Under the pieces are notes generated by a model. The model was not told where the DNA came from and made no database searches. It saw only the letters and a list, made by a program, of their open reading frames with translations. From Burkholderia cepacia (GTDB taxonomy: Bacteria > Pseudomonadota > Gammaproteobacteria > Burkholderiales > Burkholderiaceae): a stretch of DNA of 64,000 nucleotides. The position numbers and the translations under genes are program-made. Shown here in pieces: positions 18,611 through 26,807 of this stretch (the first letter of the stretch is position 1; each line of letters opens with the position of its first letter). Where the stretch lies: assembly GCF_001718835.1 (NCBI RefSeq), contig NZ_CP013443.1:992001-1056000 (forward strand), written 5' to 3'.

Positions 18611-18835
18611 TTAATCTGCTACCTCACAATATTCGCCGATGAACTTGTCCAATACTTCGAAACACAGACATCCGTCGTGTCCGACGCCCATGTATGCGCC
18701 GCGTTGGGCCATCCCGGCGACGCGCAATCGGTCGTCCGTAAGAGGTCCGCCGCTGTTGCCTGGGCGGATGCTGCCTGAGTTTGCGATGGTGAAACTGACC
18801 ATACCGGCGTTCGGTAAGGTACCTGAGCGAGCGCT
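18611..18835 (-). pseudogene. C-terminal fragment of a trypsin-like serine protease
   Basis: An open stretch on the minus strand reads SIRPGNSGGPLTDDRLRVAG and then AYMGVGHDGCLCFEVLDKFI. GNSGGPL is the active-site serine motif of S1 proteases. The open frame is closed upstream by a stop at 18836–18838, and the His and Asp parts of the triad are not found in any frame upstream, so only the tail remains. It is a relic, not a working enzyme. Confidence 0.6.
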
Positions 18836-19011
18836 TCAAGCACTGGAAACGTTCCACGGCGAGGTGCTTGTTTCCCGGCGCTGCCCGCTGTGTAGTCGAA
18901 ATCGGCTGAGTGATTTGTAGCGAATGATCGTTGCGGACGAAAAAAAGAAGCGGCAAGCGTTGAGGATGCGCCCGAAGGCGTATCCTGTTATGCAGCGCTT
19001 GGATTGCCTCT

Positions 19012-20133
19012 TTAGTTCGGCCACTTTCCCCCTTTACACCATGAGCCCCATTCTTCGAGCTGGTCGGCTGTGACAATAGAGTCGTCACCGTTTTCGCGAC
19101 GAAAGGCTACGGTCCACGCGTCGATGCAACTGGTCGGACCTGGCGGCGTGCGTGAGTCCATTTTGGCAGTTTGCGTCGAACCGGATGCTGACGGATGCGT
19201 GCCGGCTCTGCATGATGTTTCCCACTGCTGATGCAATTCGGCTGACGGAAAAGCGCGATGGCCCGGTATGGCTCGATAGGCATCATCCCATTCGTTCATG
19301 CATGCACCGAAGTCAGAACCGTCGGCGCCGACCTCGACGCCATCCGAATAGGTTTTGTCGGTGATCAGTGTTCCGTTCGCATCCCATTCCTTGTACGGTC
19401 CATTGAGTTTTCCTTTCGCATAGGTCGCGCTGAGCGTCATCTGCTTGCCGTCGGGCGCGTAGTGAATGACTTCGCCCTCGTATTTGCCGTCAATGAACGT
19501 TGCTCGCTTCACGACTGCCCCCGTATTGGCGTCGAATGCTTCTTCCGTGCCGGACGCGATGCCGCTGTTCCACGGGAATGTGTGGACGAGCTTGTGATTG
19601 GTCCAACTGTAGACTTTTTGTGTGCCATCCGGTTGGCCGTTGTGGAATGTGACTTCCATCAATGGGCCGTTGTCTTGGCCGCCGGAGAGAGCGAAAGTTC
19701 CATCCAGAGCACCATGCTTGAACGACGTTTCGATGCGTACCAGGTCGGGTGTCTTGCAGACGGCCTTGCCATCAGGGAGGCCATCGCTGATCTGGACATC
19801 GCACAACGCGTCGGATAGCAGTGTCGCCGCGCCCGATGTTCCGAGGAACGATTGCGCGTTGCGTTCGGCAGCAGGCACGCTGTCAGCGAGCGCGATGCTG
19901 GCCAGCTTGCCGGTTAGCAGGAATCCGGCCTGTTCGGTCAGTAGTACGTGGTCCGGCACGTTCGCCAGCTTTCCGGAAAACGGCTCGTTCGCGTTTCCAG
20001 CATAGACCTTGCCGTTGACGATTTGAGCATTGCGGTAGTCGAGCATGTCACCTTTGCAGCCGGCAAGTAGGGTTGCGGTCAGGATGATCGCGGTAAGCAT
20101 CAGTGAGCGTCGTTTCAGGTTGATCGCTTTCAT
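19012..20133 (-). CDS. Lipoprotein with MORN-like repeats
   Basis: 373 aa. A lipoprotein signal peptide ends in the lipobox LLAGC (Cys near residue 25). Residues 120–270 hold repeated G-x-x-(D/E)G beta units (HGALDGTF, NGQPDGTQKVY, DGKYEGEVIHY, KGKLNGPYKEWDANG), the MORN_2 pattern seen in YwqK-type proteins. The C-terminal 100 residues contain two similar segments (ACMNEWDDAYRA and SCIDAWTVAFRREN, the latter followed by EEWGSWC). Function unknown; it should be anchored in the envelope. The start at MKAINLKRRS is preferred because it gives a proper signal peptide. Confidence 0.75.
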   Translation of the reverse strand: MKAINLKRRSLMLTAIILTATLLAGCKGDMLDYRNAQIVNGKVYAGNANEPFSGKLANVPDHVLLTEQAGFLLTGKLASIALADSVPAAERNAQSFLGTSGAATLLSDALCDVQISDGLPDGKAVCKTPDLVRIETSFKHGALDGTFALSGGQDNGPLMEVTFHNGQPDGTQKVYSWTNHKLVHTFPWNSGIASGTEEAFDANTGAVVKRATFIDGKYEGEVIHYAPDGKQMTLSATYAKGKLNGPYKEWDANGTLITDKTYSDGVEVGADGSDFGACMNEWDDAYRAIPGHRAFPSAELHQQWETSCRAGTHPSASGSTQTAKMDSRTPPGPTSCIDAWTVAFRRENGDDSIVTADQLEEWGSWCKGGKWPN

Positions 20134-20209
20134 GGATTTCCAGTAATAGAGGACGTGAGCACAGCCGCGCATCGCGCGCGAGGGAAGCGCAAGGGGCAGT
20201 CGAGAAGGA

Positions 20210-20240
20210 ATAAAAAGCGCCGACCGGCGAACCGGCCGAC
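20210..20240 (-). terminator. Terminator after the acyltransferase gene
   Basis: On the minus strand GTCGGCCGG-TTCG-CCGGTCGGC (two wobble pairs) is followed by GC and TTTTT. It lies about 90 bp past the acyltransferase stop. Confidence 0.75.
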
Positions 20241-20332
20241 GAAATGGTTCTGGCGATCCGAGACTGATGTGTGCCAGAACCACAGGCACTGAACGCCGCG
20301 CGAGCATGCGGACAGATGATCACGACAACCGG

Positions 20333-22339
20333 TCAGTGGCGCAGGAGCGGCAGGAACTGCTTGGCGACAAGCCCATTTCCGTAGTCGGACAGGTGATCGC
20401 CGTAGCTATAGAGGTAGTGCCGGTCCAGCGTCATCGGGCAGACATCGCGCTTCGCGTCGCACAGCGCGGGGGCCGGGTCGTAGACGAGCAGGGTCGGATG
20501 GCGTTGCTTGAGTTCGTCGACGAGCGCTTGGAATGGCGCCATTCGGGCAACGTGTTCGCGGTAGCCGATCGCGCAGCGCTGCGCCGCGTCCATATCGGTC
20601 ACTCCGAGCGCATGCCGCACGAAGGGCCATGCCAGCGGCCGGCGATCCATGCACTGCCGTGGATCGCGTAGGCGCGGGTTGTCGAGGACCAGCGCGACCT
20701 GCCTGCCAGCCCGCTCAAGTGTCGTCACGGCCTGGTCGAGGCCATCAAGCGCGGCGGCAGAGTTGGAGCTGGATTGCCCGTCGACGGCGAAGGTCTGTCC
20801 GATCACGTCACGGTCGGTCATGACAAGCACCACTGTCTTGAGTTCGGGCGTGTCCAGCAACATGTGCAGCGCCTCGTCGTTGGCGGCGCGGCACAGAGTC
20901 GGATCGTCGCCGGCGTTCGACGACGTGCGCCAGACGCCCGCCATCGGTGCGCAGCTCGGGCGGGCAATTAGCGTCCAGCCTTCGCCCGGTGCCGATTCAC
21001 GCACGAGTCCCCAATACAGCGCGTCGGCTTTGCTGTCTCCCCACACGGCGAAATGGGAGCGCACTCGTTTGTCGGTCGCGCAGAACGGAAACAATCGCTG
21101 TTCATCAGGCGACACGCCGCATATGGCGTTGACGAACTCATGACCTGCGCCGAGCTTGGCCGTCGTCACGTCGGCATCCGGGCTGTAGCCCTTGCGGAAT
21201 CCAAGTCCACTGCGCGTGTACGTCATGCCGCCGAGATAGACGATGCCGATCATCAGCAGGCAAGGCACAACGAGCTTCCATACCCTGGGCGGGCCAAAGC
21301 GCACGGGCCGCTCGACGATCACGGTCGTGAGCCACGCCAGCACGACGGCGATGACGACCAGCCCGCCTCGCACGGCAGGCGACGGCATGCGGCTGGCCAC
21401 GATGAACGCGAACGACAGCAGCGGCCAGTGCCACAGGTACAGCGCGTAACTGATCGTGCCGAACCAGACAGATATGGGATGCGCGAGCACGTGCCTGTTG
21501 ATCCAGCCGTCTCGACCGGCGGCGATGAGCCCGACCGCGCCGGCGATAGGCAACAGCGCCCACCAGCCCGGAAACGCGGTTTGGGAATCCACGAACGCGA
21601 ACGACGCGAGACACAACAGGGCGCCGGCCACCGATAGCACGTGGGTCCAGCCACCGATAAGCCGGACGTGGGCTGCGCCAATCGCCAGCGCTGCGCCCGC
21701 CAACAGTTCCCACATTCGCGTGATCGGCCAGTAGAAGGCGGCAGACGGATGGTGACTGGCAAGCGCGACGTTTGCGATGAACGAGGCCAGTCCGATGACG
21801 GCACACACCCGTCCGATGCGTCCGGTCTTGTGCGCCGCCCACAGCACAAGCGGCCAGACGATGTAGAACTGCTCCTCGACGCCGAGTGACCATAGGTGCA
21901 GCAGCGGCTTGGCTTCTGCCGCCTGGTCGAAATACCCAGCCTCGGTCCACAGCACCCAGTTCGAAACAAATCCCGCGCCGGCCACGATGTGTCGGGCGAG
22001 TTCCCGGAATTCGTCGCCATACAGGCTGAACCAGCCCATTCCGTAGGTCGCGAGCAGTACGACGACTAGCGCGGGGAAGATCCGACGAATCCGCCGCGCG
22101 TAGAAGCGGCGGAGCGAGAAACGATCTGCCCCTAGATCGGCTAGCAGGATGCCGGTGATCAGGTAGCCGGAAATGACGAAGAAGACGTCGACGCCGACGA
22201 AGCCGCCCGGTAGCGCGGACGGAAATGCATGGAAGATGACAACGGCGAGCACCACGACGGCGCGTAGGCCATCAATGTCGGGCCGGTAGACGAGCGTGCC
22301 GGCAGCCGCCGTAGCCAGTACTGAAAGGGTTTTGGTCAT
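20333..22339 (-). CDS. OafA/YrhL-like acyltransferase with SGNH domain
   Basis: 668-aa inner-membrane enzyme that adds acyl groups (usually acetyl) to surface sugars. The N-terminal acyltransferase-3 domain (about residues 15–360, some ten helices) starts with YRPDIDGLRAVVVLAVVIFH and has the FFVISGYLI and FYARRIRRIFP motifs. The C-terminal SGNH domain begins near residue 400; its first block reads AVWGDSKAD, with Lys where GDSH is usual, and its last block is GDHLSDYG. The start at MTKTLSVL gives the family N-terminus. It may modify the O-antigen or another glycan; no glycan genes are adjacent. Confidence 0.9.
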   Translation of the reverse strand: MTKTLSVLATAAAGTLVYRPDIDGLRAVVVLAVVIFHAFPSALPGGFVGVDVFFVISGYLITGILLADLGADRFSLRRFYARRIRRIFPALVVVLLATYGMGWFSLYGDEFRELARHIVAGAGFVSNWVLWTEAGYFDQAAEAKPLLHLWSLGVEEQFYIVWPLVLWAAHKTGRIGRVCAVIGLASFIANVALASHHPSAAFYWPITRMWELLAGAALAIGAAHVRLIGGWTHVLSVAGALLCLASFAFVDSQTAFPGWWALLPIAGAVGLIAAGRDGWINRHVLAHPISVWFGTISYALYLWHWPLLSFAFIVASRMPSPAVRGGLVVIAVVLAWLTTVIVERPVRFGPPRVWKLVVPCLLMIGIVYLGGMTYTRSGLGFRKGYSPDADVTTAKLGAGHEFVNAICGVSPDEQRLFPFCATDKRVRSHFAVWGDSKADALYWGLVRESAPGEGWTLIARPSCAPMAGVWRTSSNAGDDPTLCRAANDEALHMLLDTPELKTVVLVMTDRDVIGQTFAVDGQSSSNSAAALDGLDQAVTTLERAGRQVALVLDNPRLRDPRQCMDRRPLAWPFVRHALGVTDMDAAQRCAIGYREHVARMAPFQALVDELKQRHPTLLVYDPAPALCDAKRDVCPMTLDRHYLYSYGDHLSDYGNGLVAKQFLPLLRH

Positions 22340-22370
22340 GGATGTTCTTGTCCGAAGCAGCGGTATGTTT

Positions 22371-22504
22371 GTAGTGTTTACTCGACAAACCGAGGCGTGA
22401 CGAAGCGTCCGGCCGCAGGGAGGCAGGAGGCGACGGGTACCCCGGAGGATCAGTGGTTGTAGGATTGTAGAGTAAACACGACTGATAACGTTGTGTATAC
22501 TACG
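22371..22504. promoter_or_regulatory. Inverted operator-like repeats between acyltransferase and XRE genes
   Basis: GTAGTGTTTACTCGACAA at 22371–22388 and, on the other strand, GTCGTGTTTACTCTACAA at 22465–22482 match at 16 of 18 positions. A third weaker copy, GTGTATACTACG, lies at 22493–22504, 37 bp before the XRE start. They sit in the divergent promoter region and are candidate binding sites of the XRE protein. Confidence 0.55.
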
Positions 22505-22540
22505 TCGTGAATCAGTCGACGGCGCGGCATCCTGCACGCC

Positions 22541-22870
22541 ATGACTGTGAAGCGCTCATCCCCGTCCGTTAGCCGACCGGCTCCGATCTCGATTGCCTTG
22601 GGCAAACGGATCAAGGAGTGTCGGCATGCGGCTGAGAAATCCCAGGAAACGCTGGCCTTCGAGGCTTTGGTCGATCGCACCTATATCTCGGCGATCGAGC
22701 GCGGGATCGCGAATCCGTCTATCGAGACGCTCGCGAACATCTGCTATTCGCTGAACGTGACGCTGGCGGAACTGTTTGCGCCGCTGGAAGGGGTGTCATT
22801 GAAGCCGACGGGCGAGCGTCGCGCGAACGCCGCGACGCCGCCGGAAATCAAGCGTCAAAGGTTGCGCTGA
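22541..22870 (+). CDS. XRE-family transcriptional regulator
   Basis: 109 aa. An HTH_3 domain at about residues 18–75: IALGKRIKECR, SQETLAFEALVDRTYISAIE (recognition helix), then NPSIETLANICYSLNVTLAELF. Basic tail. It is divergent from the acyltransferase gene, with inverted repeats in between that it may bind. The HNH gene follows in the same direction after 37 bp. Confidence 0.93.
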   Translation: MTVKRSSPSVSRPAPISIALGKRIKECRHAAEKSQETLAFEALVDRTYISAIERGIANPSIETLANICYSLNVTLAELFAPLEGVSLKPTGERRANAATPPEIKRQRLR

Positions 22871-22907
22871 TCGGGCAGGTACAGCATCTTTCCCAGATTG
22901 CGTTTCA

Positions 22908-23615
22908 ATGTCGGATAGGCAATTGCCCGTTCAATATCGGGAAACCGACAGCTTCAACAATGGTCAAGGCGCTAGTCTTATGGACGAATATTGTTGTGAA
23001 CTTTGGGGGCCAAGTGGCTGGCGTACCGTCAGCGTGATTGATGCGTTGACACGGCCCGACAGGATCGTGCGATGTCAGGAATGCCATGGAGCAGTTCGAT
23101 TGCATGTGGCAGGGCCGAGCGGCGTGCCTCGCGCACATGCCGAGCATCGAATAGGACATCCGGGTTGCTCGCTCGGTCATTACTACAACGGTACCCCGAG
23201 TCCACACCCGTCTCCCGTGATTGCCCCGACCAACTCGGCACTAGAGACCGCGTCATCAATCGTGGCGACCGAGGACGACGAATCCGCTTTTGCCGAGGGT
23301 AAGGAGTCGTTCAAGCTGCACCGAAAGTTAGAGCGTGACGGCAGCTTTCCTCGGCGTGTCAAGGCCGAACGTTTAAAGCGTACGGGCAGGCTGGAATGCG
23401 AGGTCTGCCTATTCGATTTTTCGGCAACGTATGGATTGCTCGGCGATGGTTTCATTGAAGCTCACCATCGCCGCCCAGTACATCAATTGGATGGTACCGA
23501 GAAGACCAAGGCAAGCGATCTGGCTCTCGTATGCTCCAATTGTCATCGCATGCTTCATCGGGCGGCCCCTCAGATGTCTGTCGAGGAGTTACGTGCGAAG
23601 CTGATAAAAGCTTGA
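22908..23615 (+). CDS. HNH endonuclease-domain protein
   Basis: 235 aa from the ATG at 22908; an ATG at 22980 (MDEYCCELWG) is also possible. The N-terminal part has a zinc-binding look (RCQECHGAVRLHVAG...AHAEHRIGHPGCSLG). The C-terminal HNH domain runs from about residue 155: RLECEVCLFDF, then GFIEAHHRRPVHQL with the double His, and LALVCSNCHRMLHR, i.e. both Cys pairs and the catalytic His are present. DNA cleavage is inferred from the motif. A defence or element-processing role is possible from its pairing with the XRE gene but not shown. Confidence 0.85.
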   Translation: MSDRQLPVQYRETDSFNNGQGASLMDEYCCELWGPSGWRTVSVIDALTRPDRIVRCQECHGAVRLHVAGPSGVPRAHAEHRIGHPGCSLGHYYNGTPSPHPSPVIAPTNSALETASSIVATEDDESAFAEGKESFKLHRKLERDGSFPRRVKAERLKRTGRLECEVCLFDFSATYGLLGDGFIEAHHRRPVHQLDGTEKTKASDLALVCSNCHRMLHRAAPQMSVEELRAKLIKA

Positions 23616-23821
23616 TGGGACCAAACGGTCGGATTTTTGACAAGCGGGCACGCTGCGCGAACGAATGGTATTGAAATGCCGGGAACCACCATTACCCACG
23701 CAGCGCTGGATGACGACAATGGGTTGGGTACCGCAATTCGACAGCCAATCACAATCAGATTGGTCGGAGTTGCTGCCATTGAACGATGAGTGCCGCGCGA
23801 GCGCGGCGACTCCGGCTGAGA

Positions 23822-24412
23822 TTAAGCATTAGTGACTGCGTTGACGACTGTGCGAATTGAAATGCCACCCAGCGGATTGACCGATCGTTTCGCAGCGGCC
23901 GACTGATAGCGGAACTGATCGTTGCCGTGCCGATCGAGCCGCGCATTGAATCCGGCGAGCCCTGGCTCGTTGCCCGCCGTGTCGAGTAGCAACAATGCTC
24001 GCGAATCGAATGCTCGTCCGTTTTGACTGCCTTCGGTGCCGATGCCAAGCGCGGCCCGCCATTTGACCGGATGCCGTTGTTGCCATCCCACGATGATCGG
24101 CCAGCCTGCGTGAAGCTCGCGCTCTGCGACACGAAATAGTTCTACGCCGGACGCGGTACAGGATACCGGTCGCACACCGAGGTCCAGATCGGAGACAAAG
24201 CTAGCCAGTTCACCGAGCGTCAACCCGTTCAGGTAATGCGCCCACGCATCATCCCAAACGATCTGTTCCGGACCGAATGTGTGGTACGGCAGGTAGACCG
24301 GATCGTTCAGCTTGCCGAGCATGGCGAGCGCCATCGCCACGCAGTGCAGCGTGCTGCCGCCGTCCCAGTGTCCTTGACGACTAAAGAGCGGATTGCCCGA
24401 GACGGCGAGCAC
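23822..24412 (-). CDS. Hypothetical protein, C39-like papain-fold features
   Basis: 196 aa from a GTG (MLAVSGNPLFSRQGHWD). The pattern GHWDGGSTLHCVAMALAML (Cys24), a later GLTLGELASFVSDLDLGV, the strand GWPIIVGWQQ and then RALLLLDTAG follows the order of C39-like papain-fold peptidases. The usual catalytic His before the LVVG-type strand is not in its normal place (KWRAALGIG), so activity is doubtful. It lies in the same frame as the upstream gene, separated by one TGA and 16 codons. This reading is an inference; the family is not certain. Confidence 0.6.
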   Translation of the reverse strand: MLAVSGNPLFSRQGHWDGGSTLHCVAMALAMLGKLNDPVYLPYHTFGPEQIVWDDAWAHYLNGLTLGELASFVSDLDLGVRPVSCTASGVELFRVAERELHAGWPIIVGWQQRHPVKWRAALGIGTEGSQNGRAFDSRALLLLDTAGNEPGLAGFNARLDRHGNDQFRYQSAAAKRSVNPLGGISIRTVVNAVTNA

Positions 24413-24460
24413 GGGCTGCTGCCCCAGGCGGATACTTGAAGAAATTTCTGGATCAACATG

Positions 24461-24760
24461 TCAGTAGTCGCCCGGCAACAGGAATGTTGTTGAGGACCGG
24501 TCCCATTCGGTGATGACCCAGACGGTTTGCCCGCCGGGCAGGACGTAGCTGGACAGCAGACGCAGCCCTGCATCAATCGACAATTCGTTCTGCTGGCGGT
24601 CGGATTCGGACAGGTCACCCCAGTCGCCGCGCATGTGGCGGATCAGCAGGTCGATGATCGAGACGCGTGTGTTGGCGATGACTTCCAGTGCGGCGGGCGT
24701 CGCGAAGATCCGGCCGATCTTGAAGCACGGGCCGGCGTGGCGAGGGGGAGGCAGATTCAC
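24461..24760 (-). CDS. 'Plasmid-related' small protein (often misnamed type I RM subunit M)
   Basis: 99 aa from a GTG at 24758–24760 (VNLPPPRHAGPCFKIGRI); CTGGAGT just upstream fits a Shine-Dalgarno, whereas the longer reading has none. The pattern FKIGRI.ATP.ALE, RHM.GDWGDLSESDRQQNE, RLLSSYVLPGG and VWVITEWDRSSTTFLLPGDY matches a short family common on plasmids and ICEs, often labelled 'type I restriction subunit M' without evidence. No methyltransferase motif is present. Function unknown. Confidence 0.8.
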   Translation of the reverse strand: MNLPPPRHAGPCFKIGRIFATPAALEVIANTRVSIIDLLIRHMRGDWGDLSESDRQQNELSIDAGLRLLSSYVLPGGQTVWVITEWDRSSTTFLLPGDY

Positions 24761-24860
24761 GCAAGACTCCAGGTAAGGGGCGAGCACGATCCTCCGGACG
24801 AGCCGGATACCGATTTCGCTGAATTAGGGGGGGAAACGAGACGCAGGACGCGTCGCGGAA

Positions 24861-25667
24861 CTACCGGGCTGCGGACGCGAGGGCGTTCGGATAGTGCTTC
24901 GCGAGAATCAGGTTCATTCTGTCGACCAAATCTGCGCGTTTGAACGTCAGATGGCCGTTGCCGTTCTTGAACCAGCGCAGGTGGAAATAGCCATGCTCGG
25001 CTTCGCTGCGGCGGGCCTGCCGGGTGTCGGAGACGAGGCTATATGCGCCGTTGCGATGATCCGGCTCCGGCTTGCCATCGAGCACGCTGAACACTCGCAT
25101 CAGATCGTCCAGTTCGTTCGTGACGCGGAAATTCGGGGAGCCGGAACTGAGCAGGTAGCGCACGATGATGCGCTTGCCGAACTTGAAAGGCTGATTGGTC
25201 TTGTAGTCCCACGACAGCCGCTGGAAGCATTGCAGCACGCCGCGTTCGAACATGTCGCCGCGTGCTCCATAGAGCTGCGCGAAGGTGGCTTCGATGTTGG
25301 CGACAGTCAGTTCCGGTACATCGCCTTCGGCAATCTGATTGCTCCATTGTTCACGTGCCTTCGCATCCATGAAGGTGCGCAGGCCCGACTCTGACAGCAG
25401 GTAGTCCCAGCCGCGCACGTCGACGATGCGCACCATAGCGGCTTCGGCTTCGTCGCGCTTGGCGTACTCTCCGGTAATGGTCGGTCGGCCGCGACAGCCG
25501 TAGCTTTCGTCGAGGACAAGACGAGGGAAGCCGAGATGCGCGGCCTTGGCAAGCCGTTGGGCTTCGCCGAGCAGATCGAGGGCGGCGCGCACGCGCTCGA
25601 CGACGGCGACGCGCTGGTTGGCGAGATTCGCGATGCTGATGCTGGGGACGAGTTCGGTGGTTTCCAT
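24861..25667 (-). CDS. DUF4942 protein
   Basis: 268 aa. N-terminal coiled region (about 15–45), then segments typical of DUF4942: WDYLLSESGLRTFMDAKAREQW, NIEATFAQLYGARGDMFERG (split here), FKFGKRIIVRYLL and the C-terminal GYFHLRWFKNGNGHLTFKRADLVDRMN. The family is widespread on plasmids and integrative elements; its biochemical role is unknown. Full length. It follows the membrane-protein gene after an intervening terminator-like hairpin. Confidence 0.88.
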   Translation of the reverse strand: METTELVPSISIANLANQRVAVVERVRAALDLLGEAQRLAKAAHLGFPRLVLDESYGCRGRPTITGEYAKRDEAEAAMVRIVDVRGWDYLLSESGLRTFMDAKAREQWSNQIAEGDVPELTVANIEATFAQLYGARGDMFERGVLQCFQRLSWDYKTNQPFKFGKRIIVRYLLSSGSPNFRVTNELDDLMRVFSVLDGKPEPDHRNGAYSLVSDTRQARRSEAEHGYFHLRWFKNGNGHLTFKRADLVDRMNLILAKHYPNALASAAR

Positions 25668-25703
25668 GTGGCATGACGAGAATGAAGTGGGATGAGGGCG
25701 ACA

Positions 25704-25732
25704 AGAAAACAGCCGGGCGCGAGGCCCGGCTG
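25704..25732 (-). terminator. Terminator-like hairpin between two island genes
   Basis: CAGCCGGG/CCCGGCTG stem with a 7-nt loop (25710–25732); on the minus strand it is followed by TTTT. It starts directly after the stop of the membrane-protein gene and lies before DUF4942, so it may reduce downstream expression. Confidence 0.7.
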
Positions 25733-25733
25733 T

Positions 25734-26807
25734 TTATGCCGTCACGTTGTAATCGGCAAGCTGACGACGGAGCTCGGCCGCGCGCGCTTGGGAGCAGCTC
25801 AAATGACGGCGTATGTCGGCGACGGTGGGACGGACGAGACCGGCCGCCACATCCCGAACCAGTCGCGACAGGTGGTCGTCGCGGGGAGCGGCGCCCGGTA
25901 GCTGCGCAATCGGATCGTCGCGCGGCGAGTGACTGCGGGTCGTGCTGTCGTCACGACCCGTCGCGGAATTGCGACTAACGGTCTCGTCGGCCTGACTCGC
26001 CGTGACGGGCATGACTGCTGCCGGAGTCATGTCGGCCGCATTCGTGACTGCCGCGACAATTGGCTCAGTCACGGCCCGAGTCACCGTGACTGCCGGTGCG
26101 GTCTCCCCCGTCACGACTGGTAACGGCGATCGAAGGGCGACGCTCCACAACAGGCAGGCGACACCCTCCAGGACGGCGGCGAACGCGAGACCCGTCAGCA
26201 GGTCCACGCGACCGTTCGTCGTGTCGAGTAACGCGGCGAGTCGCGACGTGACTGGATCGACGAGTAACGCATCATGTTGTACCGTGACTCGATCCACTGC
26301 GGCCTGCTGGCGTCGCACGTCTTCGGCTTCGGCGTTCAGCGCATCGAGCTTGGCGGCGAGCGTCGCGCGACGGGACGCCAGCGTGACGCAGTTCCCGACG
26401 CAGTGACGGGCGTTGGCTGCTGCGAGCTGCGCAGTCACGGTGGCGCGCTCGGCCATGACGATGGTGAGGCTGCGAGCGGGCGAGGGCGCAGGGGCCGCCT
26501 GGACTATCGATGCCCGTAGCTCACCGGCATGCTGCTGGGCGAACGCGAAAAACACGGCATGGCCGTAGCAGGCCGTGACCAGACACGCGGCCCATAACAC
26601 GCTCCCCACGCTGCGAATGACGATCGGCATCTCACGGATCAGCGCCGGCAACAGGTGCGCGCTCGTGACGAGCACCATGCCGATGGCGATCCAGATAAGC
26701 CGTTCCGGTAACGTGCCGCCGCGTTGCCAGCCCGCCAGAATGGACAGGCTGAGCGCGGTGGTCGTCGCCGTGGTCGCCAGCGCGAGCGTCCAGCGTCGAC
26801 CGCTCAT
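25734..26807 (-). CDS. Membrane protein with coiled coil and C-terminal HTH-like segment
   Basis: 357 aa. Three membrane helices in the first 100 residues, a coiled coil (about 115–190) with a Cys pair (HCVGNC), and a fourth helix (FAAVLEGVACLLWSVAL, about 207–226). A Thr/Val-rich linker follows, and the last 50 residues (LSRLVRDVAAGLVRPTVADI, then RRHLSCSQARAAELRRQL) look like a winged-helix DNA-binding domain. Its ATG overlaps the upstream stop in ATGA. No named family; the layout suggests a membrane-tethered DNA-binding protein, which is an inference. Confidence 0.75.
   Translation of the reverse strand: MSGRRWTLALATTATTTALSLSILAGWQRGGTLPERLIWIAIGMVLVTSAHLLPALIREMPIVIRSVGSVLWAACLVTACYGHAVFFAFAQQHAGELRASIVQAAPAPSPARSLTIVMAERATVTAQLAAANARHCVGNCVTLASRRATLAAKLDALNAEAEDVRRQQAAVDRVTVQHDALLVDPVTSRLAALLDTTNGRVDLLTGLAFAAVLEGVACLLWSVALRSPLPVVTGETAPAVTVTRAVTEPIVAAVTNAADMTPAAVMPVTASQADETVSRNSATGRDDSTTRSHSPRDDPIAQLPGAAPRDDHLSRLVRDVAAGLVRPTVADIRRHLSCSQARAAELRRQLADYNVTA

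Noticed and set aside
24461..24760. Type I restriction-modification subunit M
   Set aside because: The family often bears this label, but there is no methyltransferase motif and the protein is only about 99 aa.
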